A stretch of 64,000 bases of DNA, taken from assembly GCF_009901565.1 (NCBI RefSeq), contig NZ_WXEW01000006.1, positions 615,799 to 679,798 of the forward strand, written 5' to 3'. Positions 20,672 through 32,300 of this stretch are shown here, piece after piece. Positions within the stretch are counted from its first letter, which is position 1, and the number at the start of each line of letters is the position of its first letter. Below the pieces are notes generated by a model. It was given only the letters and a program-made list of their open reading frames with translations, was not told where the DNA came from and did no database searches. The stretch comes from Herbidospora solisilvae. Lineage in GTDB: Bacteria; Actinomycetota; Actinomycetes; Streptosporangiales; Streptosporangiaceae. Made by a program: the position numbers and the translations under genes.

Positions 20672-21411
20672 GACAGCCCCTCCTCTCCCGACCCGCCGGC
20701 CCCGACGAGGTCGAGGAACGCCTCGTTGAGCGACCGCCCGCGCCGCACCTCGTCGGTCGGCCCCTGCGCGACGATGTGACCGCGGGACATGACCGAGACC
20801 CAGTCGCACAACCGCTCGACGAGGTCCATGACGTGGCTGGAGAAGATCACGGTCGAGCCGGAGGCGGTGTAACGGCGCAGCACCTCGGTGAGCGTGTTGG
20901 CGCTGACCGGGTCGACGCCCTCGAACGGCTCGTCGAGGAACAACACGGCCGGGTTGTGCAGCAGCGCGGCGGCCAGCCCGATCTTCTTCCGCATGCCGGT
21001 CGAGTAGTCGACCACGAGCTTGTCCTGCGACTCCACGAGGTCCATGACCCTCAGCAGCTCGGCCGCCCGCTTCGCGCCCTCATCCCGGGAGATGCCGCGC
21101 AACTCGGCGTTGTAGAGCAGCAGCTCCCGCCCGCTGAGCCGCTCGAAGAGCCGCAGCCCCTCGGGCAGCACCCCGATCGAGCTCTTGACCTTCACGGGCT
21201 CGGCCCACGCGTCGGCGCCGTGGATCTCCACCAGCCCGCCGTCGGGCCTGAGCAGCCCCGTGATCATGCTCAGCGTGGTCGTCTTCCCCGCCCCGTTGGG
21301 CCCCACGAGCCCCGCGAAACTCCCGGCCGGTACGACCAGATCCACCCCGGCAACCGCGACCTGCTGCCCGAAGGCCTTCACCAGGCCCCGCGTCCGAACC
21401 GCCTCTGTCAT
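20647..21411 (-). CDS. ABC-transporter ATP-binding protein
   Basis: 254-residue nucleotide-binding subunit. Walker A GPNGAGKTTT, a Q-loop region GVLPEGLRLF, a degenerate signature DYSTGMRKK (as in CcmA/NatA-type exporters), Walker B VLFLDEPFEG and the switch His in SSHVMDL are all present. A GTG at 21420 would add three residues; ATG 21411 is directly after GGAGGGC. Partner of the permease at 19118-20671. Confidence 0.93.
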   Translation of the reverse strand: MTEAVRTRGLVKAFGQQVAVAGVDLVVPAGSFAGLVGPNGAGKTTTLSMITGLLRPDGGLVEIHGADAWAEPVKVKSSIGVLPEGLRLFERLSGRELLLYNAELRGISRDEGAKRAAELLRVMDLVESQDKLVVDYSTGMRKKIGLAAALLHNPAVLFLDEPFEGVDPVSANTLTEVLRRYTASGSTVIFSSHVMDLVERLCDWVSVMSRGHIVAQGPTDEVRRGRSLNEAFLDLVGAGGSGEEGLSWLGSSSG

Positions 21412-21468
21412 GCCCTCCACTCTGCCCCGGCTCCCCCGGATCCGGCCCTGCCGATCAACGCCGGGAGG

Positions 21469-22782
21469 TCACAATTTCGACCGGCGGCCCGCCAGGTGGT
21501 TCACCGCCCACAACACCACGCCGATGGCCAGCAGGATGAGGGCGCGGAGGTAGACCGAGCCCTCGCGGCCCGTGATCGGGAGGATGAGGATCACGCAGGC
21601 GACCGCGCCCAGGACCGGGGCCCACGACGGGGCGTGGAAGTGGTCGTGGTCGACGGTCTCCCTGCGCAGGACCAGGACGGCGATGTTGACGATGGTGAAG
21701 ACGCAGAGCAGAAGGAGGACGGTCGTGTCGGCCAGGCCGCCCACGTCGCCCGTGCAGACGAGGACCACGGCGATGGCGACGGTGAAGACGATGGCGACCC
21801 ACGGGGTGGCACGGCCCGCGTGGACGGCGCCGAAGACCTTGGGCACGATGCCCTCGCGGGCCATGCCGTAGACCAGGCGCGAGGCCATCAGCATGTTGAT
21901 CAGGGCGGTGTTGCCGACGGCCAGCAGGGCGATCAGGGCGAACAGCTTCGGGGGGAACTCCAGGCCGGCGACCTTGACGACTTCCAGGAGCGGGCCGCTG
22001 GAGTTCTTCAGCGTCTCGGTGTCGACCAGCATCGTCGCGGTGAACGCCACCGCCAGGTAGATGAGGCCGGCGACGGCCAGGCCGCCGAACAGGGCGCGGG
22101 GGAAGGAACGTTGCGGGTCCTTGGCCTCCTCGGCGAGGTTGACCGAGTCCTCGAAGCCGAGGAGGGCGTAGAAGGCCAGGGCGGTGCCGCCCAGAATGCC
22201 GAGGAAGGCGCCGTTCTCGGGGTGGAACTCCAGGGCGCGGGAGGGGTCGCCGTCGCCGGTGAGGAGGGCGTACACGCCGATCGCGATGATGACCAGGAGG
22301 CCGAACGCCTCGATCAGGGTCAGCACCACGTTGACCTTGACCGATTCGGAGATGCCGGCGAAGTTCACCAGGGTCACGACGGCCAGGAAGATCAGCGCGC
22401 CCACCACGGTGGGGAGGGTGACGAACTCGGCCAGGTAGGTGCCGCCGAAGGCCCTGGCCGCCGCGCTCGCGGAGGTCACCCCGCTCATCAGCACGGCGAA
22501 GGCCACGATGAAGGTGAGGAAGGGGACGCCGAAGGCACGGTTGGTGTAGAGGGCCGCGCCGGCCGCCTGGGGATACTTGCCGACCAGCTCGGCGTAGGCG
22601 GTCGCGGTCAGGGCCGCCAGGACGAAGGCGACCAGGAACGGCAGCCACAGCGCCCCGCCGACCTCGCCCGCCACCTTGCCGGCGAGCGCGTAGATGCCGG
22701 CGCCGAGGATGTCGCCGACGACGAACAGCAGCAGCACGCGTCGTCCGATGACGCGCTTCAGACTCGGGGCCTGCGTACTCAT
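21469..22782 (-). CDS. APC-superfamily amino-acid/polyamine permease
   Basis: 437-residue transporter with about 12 hydrophobic helices. The first helix carries [19 protein letters not shown], the unwound GxGxx-type substrate/cation-binding helix of APC transporters, and [21 protein letters not shown] resembles helix 6. It is likely an inner-membrane importer of amino acids or related amines; the substrate cannot be assigned. Divergent from accD5. Confidence 0.9.
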   Translation of the reverse strand: MSTQAPSLKRVIGRRVLLLFVVGDILGAGIYALAGKVAGEVGGALWLPFLVAFVLAALTATAYAELVGKYPQAAGAALYTNRAFGVPFLTFIVAFAVLMSGVTSASAAARAFGGTYLAEFVTLPTVVGALIFLAVVTLVNFAGISESVKVNVVLTLIEAFGLLVIIAIGVYALLTGDGDPSRALEFHPENGAFLGILGGTALAFYALLGFEDSVNLAEEAKDPQRSFPRALFGGLAVAGLIYLAVAFTATMLVDTETLKNSSGPLLEVVKVAGLEFPPKLFALIALLAVGNTALINMLMASRLVYGMAREGIVPKVFGAVHAGRATPWVAIVFTVAIAVVLVCTGDVGGLADTTVLLLLCVFTIVNIAVLVLRRETVDHDHFHAPSWAPVLGAVACVILILPITGREGSVYLRALILLAIGVVLWAVNHLAGRRSKL

Positions 22783-22865
22783 GCGACGCGACTACCCAGC
22801 GTCACGCGGGTCACGCTCGAACACCCCCTGGAAGTCGGCGGCGGTGTGCGGATTACCCTTGCGCC

Positions 22866-24451
<1,586 letters not shown>

Positions 24452-24455
<4 letters not shown>

Positions 24456-24655
24456 CCCACCTGAGGATCGTGCGCGGCGACGCGACGCCCGAGGAGGTGG
24501 CCGCGCTCGTCGTAGCGCTACGTCATATTTCACTGACGGAGCCAGAACGTGAGCCGAGTCCGCCCAGGTGGCGGGCCCCTTCGCGAAGGATGCGGGGAAA
24601 CGTCCCCCCCAGGCCCGGCAAGGGAACCTGGAGGGCCAGCGGACTACCCGAATAG
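24452..24655 (+). CDS. accE5: Acyl-CoA carboxylase epsilon subunit
   Basis: 67-residue basic protein, [20 protein letters not shown] at its N terminus, the hallmark of actinobacterial AccE; the C-terminal half is Arg/Pro-rich. AccE binds the alpha and beta subunits and stimulates the complex. Its ATG overlaps the accD5 stop (ATGA), so translation is coupled. Confidence 0.93.
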
Positions 24656-24769
24656 ACAGGGATTAGATCGGCCGAACCGGGTGTCAAGTGGCCCAAGAGT
24701 TGGGAGTATCTCCAAAAGGGCAATAGCAGCTAGACCAACAACACACGGAGACGAGGCCTGGAGGACGCG

Positions 24770-25708
24770 ATGGCCATCCCGGACCTCGCAGTGCACAGCA
24801 TGGCAGCGAAATACGCGGTTCTCGTCGATGTCGGTTATCTCTACGCCGCCGCCGGCGAGGTTCTGCTGGGCGCGAAGGAACGCAAGGAATATCGCGTCGC
24901 GGCCGACGAACTGATCCAGTCCCTGCAGAAGCATGCCATGGAGCGCCTTCCCGGCGAGCTCCTGCGTGTCTATTGGTACGACGCCGCCCGCGACCGGGTT
25001 CCCACGGTCGACCAGCGGGTGATCGCCCAGCTCCCGTGGGTGAAGGTGCGGCTTGGCAACCTCAACGCGCGTGGCCAGCAGAAGGGCGTCGACGCGCAGA
25101 TACGGAGCGACCTGGAGGCGCTGGCCCGGCACCACGCCGTCAGCGACACCGTCTTGATCGCGGGTGACGAGGACATGGTGCCGGCGGTGGAGGCCGCCCA
25201 GGCCTACGGGGTCAGGGTGCACCTCTGGGGGGTGGAGCCCCCCTTTGGCACGAACCAGGCCGAACGGCTGGTCTGGGAGTCCGACACCGTTGAGATCATC
25301 ACCGCCGACTTCCTGAGGGCCTATTTCACGCGTGCGCCGATCCCGGTGGCGGTGACCCCGCCGCCCTCACCGGCCCAGGTCTTCGCGGGCCGCACGGCGA
25401 AGCCCGCCGCACCCCCGCAGAAGCAGGCGGGCCAGCCCAAGCTCGGGCCGAGCCGCCCTCGGGTGGAGGAGGTCGGCGAGCACGTCGCGCAGAAGTGGAT
25501 CCTGACGCGGGGCCGCGACAACATCCGCGACCTGCTCCCGGGACCGCTCCTGCCGACGGTCATCGACACCGAGTTGCTCATCGAGGCCGAGAAGGAGCTC
25601 GGACACTCCCTGCGCCCCTACCCGGAGGCCCGCGTCTGGTTGCGCGACGGCTTCTGGGCGCGCGTCTACCGCGAGTTCGACCTGGGCGTCGGCATCTCCT
25701 CGAAGTAG
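24770..25708 (+). CDS. NYN-domain (PIN-like) putative ribonuclease
   Basis: 312-residue protein. The N-terminal ~180 residues form a NYN/LabA-type PIN fold with acidic residues at the expected strands: LVDVGYLY, KGVDAQIRSDL and IAGDEDMVPAVEAAQ. A Pro/Ala-rich linker (about 190-230) leads to a C-terminal domain (about 240-310, LLPGPLLPTVIDTELLIEAEKELGH region) that could be a small nucleic-acid-binding module of winged-helix type. RNA target unknown. RBS-like GGAGG precedes ATG 24770. Confidence 0.8.
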   Translation: MAIPDLAVHSMAAKYAVLVDVGYLYAAAGEVLLGAKERKEYRVAADELIQSLQKHAMERLPGELLRVYWYDAARDRVPTVDQRVIAQLPWVKVRLGNLNARGQQKGVDAQIRSDLEALARHHAVSDTVLIAGDEDMVPAVEAAQAYGVRVHLWGVEPPFGTNQAERLVWESDTVEIITADFLRAYFTRAPIPVAVTPPPSPAQVFAGRTAKPAAPPQKQAGQPKLGPSRPRVEEVGEHVAQKWILTRGRDNIRDLLPGPLLPTVIDTELLIEAEKELGHSLRPYPEARVWLRDGFWARVYREFDLGVGISSK

Positions 25709-25782
25709 GTTTCGGCTGGTCAGAGGGGTGGCCATGCTGGAGTCCGAAATCCGCCAGCTTGGGCTGCTGAGCTGGGCGTAGC

Positions 25783-27168
25783 GTGTTCGGCGTGAACACA
25801 CTCGACTTCGAAGAGCGCTATCTGGTGATCTCGGCCAGGGATCGCAGGTTCGACGGGCGGTTCTACACGGCGGTGACCTCGACCGGCATCTACTGCCGGC
25901 CGATCTGCCCGGCGCGGACACCGGCCAGGAAGAACGTGCGCTTCTACGACCACGCCGCCTCGGCCGAGGCGGCCGGGTTCCGGCCGTGCCGCCGGTGCCG
26001 GCCGGAGTTGTCGCCCGGCGCGCCCGGATGGGACGTCCGGGCCGACCTGGTCGGGCGGGCGCTGCGGCTGATCGACGACGGGGTCGCCGACGACGGCGGG
26101 GTGGCCGAGCTGGCCCGCCGCCTGCACGTCAGCGAGCGCCACCTGCACCGGCTGTTCGCGGCCGAGCTCGGCACCGGGCCGCTCGCGGTGGCGCGGACCC
26201 GGCGGCTGCTGCTGGCCAAGCAGCTGCTGACCGAGACCTCGTTGCCGATGGCCGACGTGGCCTTCGCCGCGGGGTTCGGTTCGGTGCGCCAGTTCAACGC
26301 CGCCATGAAGGAGTCCTACCGGTTCGCGCCCGGCGACCTGCGCAGATCCGACGGGCCGATGGCGGCCGGAGGGCTGACGCTGCGGCTGGGGGTCCGGCAG
26401 CCGTTCGAGGCGCGGGCCCTGCTGGGCTTCCTCGCCGCGCGGGCCGTGCCGGGCGTGGAGGAGGTCGTCGACAACGCCGTCTACAAACGGCGCATCCCCG
26501 GCGGCGAGGTCACGCTGACCCCGGTCACCGACCACGTCAGACTGACCGTGACCGGCGGCGACACCCGGCATCTCGCCAGGATCGTGGCCCGGTGCCGCCG
26601 GCTGCTCGACCTCGACGCCGACCCCCACGCCATCGCCGCCGCCCTCGAACCGACCACGCTCGGGCCGCTCGTCGCGGCCCGGCCGGGGTTGCGGGTGCCT
26701 GGGGCGTGGGACTCCTTCGAGCTGCTCGTACGGGCGATCGTCGGCCAGCAGATCTCCGTCGCCGGGGCCCGCACGATCCTGGGGCGCATCGCCGCCCGGT
26801 CGGCGGAGATCTTCCCGTCGGCGGAGGAGATGGCCGGCCTCGACCTCGACGGGCTGGGCATGACGACCCGCCGGGTGGCCACGCTGCGGGCCGCCGCGAA
26901 GGCCGTGGCGTCCGGGGAGATCGACCTGGAGGCCGGCGATCTGGCCGAGACGGTCGCGGCGCTGGTCGAACTGCCCGGAATCGGGCCGTGGACGGCCGGA
27001 TACGTCGCCCTGCGGGCGCTGCGCGATCCCGACGCGTGGCCCGACGACGATCTCGGGCTGCGCCGCACGATGGCCGCGCTGGCCATCCCCATGAGTGAGA
27101 CCGAGCGCTGGCGGCCCTGGCGGGCCTACGCCGCGCTGCATCTGTGGAACGCCGAGGAGAAATCATGA
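25783..27168 (+). CDS. alkA: Ada-type regulator fused to AlkA 3-methyladenine DNA glycosylase
   Basis: 461-residue fusion. Residues ~5-80: Ada zinc/methyl-acceptor domain with YCRPICPAR and PCRRCRPE (four Cys). Residues ~85-185: AraC-type HTH (VSERHLHRLFAAELG; ADVAFAAGFGSVRQFN). Residues ~200-460: AlkA glycosylase with the helix-hairpin-helix LPGIGPWTAGY and catalytic Asp in DDDLGLRR. It both senses methyl-phosphotriesters to activate transcription and removes alkylated bases. The start may instead be GTG 25792. ATGA overlap with ogt makes an adaptive-response operon, as in mycobacteria. Confidence 0.94.
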   Translation: MFGVNTLDFEERYLVISARDRRFDGRFYTAVTSTGIYCRPICPARTPARKNVRFYDHAASAEAAGFRPCRRCRPELSPGAPGWDVRADLVGRALRLIDDGVADDGGVAELARRLHVSERHLHRLFAAELGTGPLAVARTRRLLLAKQLLTETSLPMADVAFAAGFGSVRQFNAAMKESYRFAPGDLRRSDGPMAAGGLTLRLGVRQPFEARALLGFLAARAVPGVEEVVDNAVYKRRIPGGEVTLTPVTDHVRLTVTGGDTRHLARIVARCRRLLDLDADPHAIAAALEPTTLGPLVAARPGLRVPGAWDSFELLVRAIVGQQISVAGARTILGRIAARSAEIFPSAEEMAGLDLDGLGMTTRRVATLRAAAKAVASGEIDLEAGDLAETVAALVELPGIGPWTAGYVALRALRDPDAWPDDDLGLRRTMAALAIPMSETERWRPWRAYAALHLWNAEEKS

Positions 27169-27674
27169 TCATCGCCCAGACCGTGCCGACGCCCGTGGGC
27201 CCCCTGGCCATGCTCGCGCACGACGAGGTCCTGGTGGCGGCCGGTTTCACCGGCGACCCCGAGGCCATGTTCGCCCGGCTCTCCCCGGAACTGCGGAAGC
27301 TGGGCCTGACCGTCGGGGAGGTGCCGGGGGCGGCGGGAGCCGTAAAGGAATATCTGGACGGACGCCTCGACGCCCTCGACGGCATCGCGGCCGTCCAGCC
27401 CGGCAGCGACCGGCGGCAGCGGCTCCTGACCGCGCTGCGCGGGGTCAGGGCCGGGACGACGGTGAGCTACGCGGAACTGGCCGAACGGGCCGGAATGCCG
27501 CGGACGGCGGCCCGCGCGGCGGGCGGCGCGTGCGCGCAGAACCTGGTCGCGCCGTTCGTGCCCTGCCACCGGGTGTTGCCGTCGTCGGGCGGCTACGGCG
27601 GCTACTACTACGGCACGCCGGTCAAGGAGTGGCTGCTCGCCCACGAAGGCGCATCGCTTCAGTCGGGGCCGTGA
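27165..27674 (+). CDS. ogt: Methylated-DNA-[protein]-cysteine S-methyltransferase
   Basis: 169-residue suicide repair protein that removes O6-methyl groups from guanine. Active-site PCHRVLP with the acceptor Cys, the Arg-finger region RAAGGACAQN and a typical SYAELAERAGMPR wing are present. The ATG overlaps the alkA stop by 4 bp. An upstream in-frame start at 27144 is unnecessary. Confidence 0.96.
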   Translation: MIIAQTVPTPVGPLAMLAHDEVLVAAGFTGDPEAMFARLSPELRKLGLTVGEVPGAAGAVKEYLDGRLDALDGIAAVQPGSDRRQRLLTALRGVRAGTTVSYAELAERAGMPRTAARAAGGACAQNLVAPFVPCHRVLPSSGGYGGYYYGTPVKEWLLAHEGASLQSGP

Positions 27675-27713
27675 TCGTGCGCCGAAGGAGATGTGACGGA
27701 CGCACGATCACGG
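27669..27713. terminator. 13-bp inverted repeat after ogt
   Basis: CCGTGATCGTGCG (27669-27681) and CGCACGATCACGG (27701-27713) pair perfectly around a 19-nt loop. It overlaps the ogt stop and lies before the convergent end of the pilus operon at 27724, so it may terminate both. Confidence 0.65.
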
Positions 27714-27723
27714 GCTGAGACGA

Positions 27724-28647
27724 CTACCCCTCGACAGAGGTTTGCACCTCACCCACGGGCACGTCTCGGGTTACCGTCGCCTCAACCGGATCGTAAACGA
27801 AGGGCACGACAGACTGGTCGACGTTGCTCGTGACCGGCCAGACCGTCGTCACCGTCAGCGTGTAGACCTTGCGCGGCTGGTCGGCCGACGCGCGCAGATA
27901 GGTGACGCCGCACCGGAACTTTCCGTCCTTCACGTAGGGATGACCGGTCGTGCCGCAGTCCTTCGCCACCTCGGCGCGGGTGGTGCCGGGTTTTATCTCG
28001 ATGGTGTCGAGCCTCGCGGTGACCGTGGCCGACATGACGCCGGGCAGGGTCGCGGTGACCGACCGCGTCGTCGCGCCCTGGTCGCCGAGCCAGACCCACG
28101 TCGGCAGGTTGACGTAACTCTTCGCGTCGGGGTTGAGCTGGATCGTCGGTTCGGGCACGGTCAGCGCGGCGCGGGCGATCTGGAGGAGTTCCTCCATGGT
28201 GATGCCCCCGGCCGGGGTCTCGCCGTCGGGCACCCACAACGCCCCTTCGAGGTTCGACCAGCAGGCCATGCCGCCGGGGTCGGCGGCGTTGTAGGCCGGC
28301 GACCACCAGCGGCCGTCCTGGCCGACCTTGTCCTTGTACTGCTCCAGGAACTTCTGGAAGTCCTCTTCGGTGCCGCCGGGGTTGGTGTGGAACCACCAGC
28401 TCCGGAGCTGCTCCTGGCTCTGCAGCATGTCCTCGGCCGACTTGCCGGGCTCGTACCAGCACGGGCGCTTGATCCGGTAGCCGTCGGCGCGGCCGCCGGT
28501 CCCGTTGCCGCTGATGACGATGGTGGAGTTGGTCAGCTGGACTCCGACGGTCCGGCCCGTCTGGAATCCCTTGCCGTGGGCGCCGCCGGGGGTCGGGTCG
28601 GCGGCGACCAGGTTCAGGGCCAGTGTCAACGCGAGCGCGGCTTTCAC
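27724..28647 (-). CDS. Secreted protein of unknown function, last gene of Tad locus
   Basis: 307-residue exported protein. The start GTG 28647 has AAGGAG at 8-nt spacing and overlaps the preceding stop (GTGA). A short signal sequence (VKAALALTLALNLVAA) leads to a mature Trp- and Cys-containing protein (CWYEPG; WWFHTNPGGTEEDF; CWSNLEGALW; later CGTTGHPY and FRCGV). Four Cys could form two disulfides outside the cell. The C-terminal half is beta-rich with a possible Ig-like pattern. No family recognised. Its place suggests a role in pilus assembly, anchoring or adhesion (inference). Confidence 0.75.
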   Translation of the reverse strand: MKAALALTLALNLVAADPTPGGAHGKGFQTGRTVGVQLTNSTIVISGNGTGGRADGYRIKRPCWYEPGKSAEDMLQSQEQLRSWWFHTNPGGTEEDFQKFLEQYKDKVGQDGRWWSPAYNAADPGGMACWSNLEGALWVPDGETPAGGITMEELLQIARAALTVPEPTIQLNPDAKSYVNLPTWVWLGDQGATTRSVTATLPGVMSATVTARLDTIEIKPGTTRAEVAKDCGTTGHPYVKDGKFRCGVTYLRASADQPRKVYTLTVTTVWPVTSNVDQSVVPFVYDPVEATVTRDVPVGEVQTSVEG

Positions 28648-29312
28648 CGTTGGCACTCCTTCGCGGCTTGGTCGGGAAAGGCGGCGTGCTGGAAGAACTT
28701 GACGCGCCAGGTTCCGTCGTCCCCTCGCCGTACGGCGGCGACCTGGAGATAGATGGATTTGGGGGGCTTGGTCCAGTTGGGCTGTTGTGCCAGCGGGGCG
28801 TCGGCGGCGTCGACCACCTGCATCCCCGACGTGTCGACGCAGGCGTCGATCTCGGCGCCCCGGCCGTCGACCGCGGCGACCCTGATCGAATAGAGCTTCG
28901 CGGTGCCCTTCGCCGAGGTCTTCGTCCGGGTGAAGCCGGACACCCAGGCGTAGGCGACCCGGCTGGCGGCGTCTTCGACGTTGCTCAGGTATGTCTCGTC
29001 CGCGCCGCCGGAGGCCACCGCCTTCCACTGGTTCACGTAGGAGTCGGTGAAGGCGGTGATCATCTCGTCGCGCCGGTCGGGCCACTCGATGGAGACGGAC
29101 AGGCCGTCGCCGATCGTGACGGTCTCGGCGGTCGCCGGCGCGGTCGCGACGGCGGCCTTCGACGGGGCCGCGCCCTGCGGCGTGAAACCCCGGTCCGCCG
29201 GGGCTCCGCAGGCGGTCAGGGTGGTGACGAGCCCGATGACGGCTACCCAGTGCACGGGGTGACCGTAACGAGCGGGCCGGACCGTGATCCAGTGATGTGC
29301 GGGTTTCGGCAT
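28644..29312 (-). CDS. Predicted lipoprotein in Tad locus
   Basis: 222-residue protein with a hydrophobic segment and lipobox LTACGAP (Cys35), so probably a membrane-anchored extracytoplasmic lipoprotein. The mature part (YVNQWKAVASGG; FTRTKTSAKGTAKLYSIRV) has an NTF2-like feel but no firm family. ATG 29312 lies 5 nt after the previous stop; GTG 29255 would give a shorter signal sequence. Its 3' end overlaps the next gene by 4 bp (GTGA). Confidence 0.72.
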   Translation of the reverse strand: MPKPAHHWITVRPARYGHPVHWVAVIGLVTTLTACGAPADRGFTPQGAAPSKAAVATAPATAETVTIGDGLSVSIEWPDRRDEMITAFTDSYVNQWKAVASGGADETYLSNVEDAASRVAYAWVSGFTRTKTSAKGTAKLYSIRVAAVDGRGAEIDACVDTSGMQVVDAADAPLAQQPNWTKPPKSIYLQVAAVRRGDDGTWRVKFFQHAAFPDQAAKECQR

Positions 29313-29317
29313 GGTTC

Positions 29318-32300
29318 TCACGCGGTGGTCGTCGCTCGCCACACGGGGAGCAGTTCGTCGATGAGGGCTTCGGTCTCGGGAGCCATGCCGCCTCCGTATG
29401 GATGAGAGGCGGCCCGGCGGTGCAGGCCGTCGACCACGGCGCGGAGCCGGGCCGGGTCTCCGGTGGCGTGGGCGGCTCTGAGCAGGTCGCGCCAGAGGCC
29501 CTCGTCGTCGGGGGCCAGCAGCAGCCCCGCCCTGGCGGCGGCGGTCGCGCCCTCGGCCTCGCCCCGGTAGAGGCGCGACTCGCACAGCCGGTGGGCGGCG
29601 TCGGCCACCGAGGCGGTGACGTCGAACTCCAGCGGGTCGGCGGCCAGCCACGCGTAGCGGCCGGCCGGTCTGGGGTTCAGCAGCGGGCCCCTGACCAGGC
29701 GCAGCGCCTTCTCCAATGACATCGGGTCACCTCTCCTGACCAGGTCCTGGAACATCGACCAGTCGGTTCTGACCTCCTCGCTGAGGTGGAGGCGGCCGGA
29801 GGCGTCGGCGTACAGGTAGGGGCGGCCCTCGTGGTCCTTGCCGAGCCACTCGGCGACGCGGGCCAGGGTGGCGTCGCGCACCATCGGCTGCACGCCGCGC
29901 GGCCAGAGCACCCCGCCCAGCACGACCGGGTGCACACCCCCCGGATGGGTGGCCAGGTAGACGACCAGCTCGTGGGCGAGTGCGGCGCGGCCCTCCTCCA
30001 GGGCGTTGACCGGGGAGATCTCGATCGGGCCGAGGATGCGGACCTCGATGGCCGGGGGCTCGTCGTGGCGGCGGATCTCCGGCAGCGGCAGCGGTTCGCC
30101 CTGCCGGTCCTCGGCGGTGCGGAAGAGGTCGACGATGGCCTTGTAGTGGCGGCGCGGCAGCAGTTGCGCCTTCACGTCGAAGCCCAGCGCGTCGATGACC
30201 GAACGGCCGTCTTCGGTGACCTCCCACGTCCAGGTGGCGTGCTGGAGCGGCGCGGCGATCACGTATCCGGCCGCCGCCCTGGTGTTCTTCGCCAGGACCG
30301 CGAGCCGGCGCGCCTCGTCGGCGGTCGGCTGGACGGCGCTCAGCAGGTAGTGCGGCGGGTGGACGGGGTTGTTCGCCCGGCCGTGGATGCGCCCGGTGAG
30401 GACGTCGGGCGGCTGGGCGGCGTTCTCGAACTCCGGCAGGACCTCGGCGAGCGAGGCCGCGACGTCGACCCTTTCCGGGGCGATGGCGCGGAGCTCGTGG
30501 CCGAAGCCGACCAGGGTGACCTTCATCGTGTCCGACCAGCGGTTGGTGACCAGCTCGACGGCGAGCGCCGACAGGGCGGCGACCGCCTGCGGCCCGACGA
30601 CGCTGATGACGCCGTGGGCGGCCTCCAGGTCGACGAGCACCCGGCCGGTCTCGGCGGTGCCGAGGGAGAACAGGCCCGGATAGGGCGCCGGCACGTCGGC
30701 CAGGGCCTGGTCGTCGAGCCGTCTCGCCTCGTGGGCGGCCAGCCGCCAGATCTGTCCGCCGTCGGCGGCCTCGAACGGGGCCGGGGCGTCCTGGCTCGGC
30801 GGATGCACCCACAGGTCCATGCCGCGCGCCGACAGGTGCAGGGCGTAGATGGCGGGCGGCCGCCGGTCGGCCTCGGCCAGCAGCCTGCCGAGCAGCCGGA
30901 GCCCGGCGTCGAGGACGCGGCTGCCCGGTGCGTCCGCGCCGAGCCGCATCGCGACCTCCGCCGAGGCGGCCTCTCCCCTGGGCCGCTGGATCCGGTGCCC
31001 GAACGCCCGTGTCCAGAGCTGCCGCCTGCGCCGCCTGCCCAGCAGCAGGAGCAGCCCCGCCGAGAGCAGCGAGGCCCCGGCGAGGTAGTCGACCAGGTCG
31101 ACCTGCTCGGTCCAGCCCTGGGCGGCGGCCGGGGTGGTGAGGATGGTGCCGCCCTCGGGCGCGGCGACCACGCCTGACCTGGGGATCGTGGTGTCCCCGA
31201 TGCCGGCCTCCTCTGCGGGGGTGGTGGCGGTGACGGTGGGGATCGGTTTCCTGGGTTCTGTACGTTCCGGGCCTGCGGTCGCCTCGGGCCTCCCGGTCTC
31301 TGGCCTGCGGGTCTCTGACTGGCCGGGGCGGGTCGGCTCGGCGGCCGGGGGGCGCGTGGGGTTGTCGCCCTGGCTTCCCGTGGCAGGGGGGCGGGCTGTG
31401 TTGTCCAGGCCTCCTGGCACGGTCAAGTCGCCGTCGACCGGTGGGCGGGTCGGCTCGATCGTGACCGGCGGGCGGGCGGTGTTGTCCTCCCCCGCTGCGG
31501 GCGGCGGGGTCGGGGTGACGGTCGGCCGGCGGTTCTCAGCGGGTGGCCGCGTCGGCTCCTGTGTGGGGGTGGCCCCGGGCCGCTGACCGTTCGCCGGGGG
31601 TTGGACGTGGGTGTTGTCGCGGTTCTCGAAGCGGGTGTCGTCGTCCGGTCGCGTGGTGTCGCGGTCGGGCTGGGCGGCCCGGTCGGGCTGGGGGGTGGTG
31701 CGGTCGGCCTTGTCCTTGCCGGGTGGGCCCGGGTGGTCCTTGAGGATCTCGGGGCGGCTGTCGTCGGCGGGGACCACATGGGTGTTGCGGGCGTCGCCCG
31801 GCATGTCCAGCACCCAGCCCGGCCGGATCAGGTCGGCCATGTGGAGGCGGGCCCCGTCGGGTTGTTCCTTGTGCTTGTTGAGTTCGTAGATCTCGCCGTA
31901 GCGGCGGCCGTCGCCGAGGCACTTCTCGGCGATCTCCCACAGGCTCTCGTGGTGCCGGCCGTGGGGCGGCTGGACGACGTACACCTTCTTGACCTCGCCG
32001 CGCGGAACCAGGGCGGCGCGCTCGGGGATCGTCGACTCGGCGCTCACCAGCGTCGGCTTGACGGGCACCACGGGCGTGGACGCGAACCTGGTCAGCGGGA
32101 CGGCGACGGCCGAGACCGTGAAGAGGACCAGCACGGCCGAGACCAGCCGGTTGGCCAGCACCTGGGTGCCGCCCGACAGCGGGACCCGCGCGGGCATGCC
32201 GATGCGGCGGATCCCGGCGTACACCTCGACCAGGACGCAGAGCACGAGCTGGACCCAGGCGACCCACACCAGCAGCACCAGCACCGCGATGATCGTCTCG

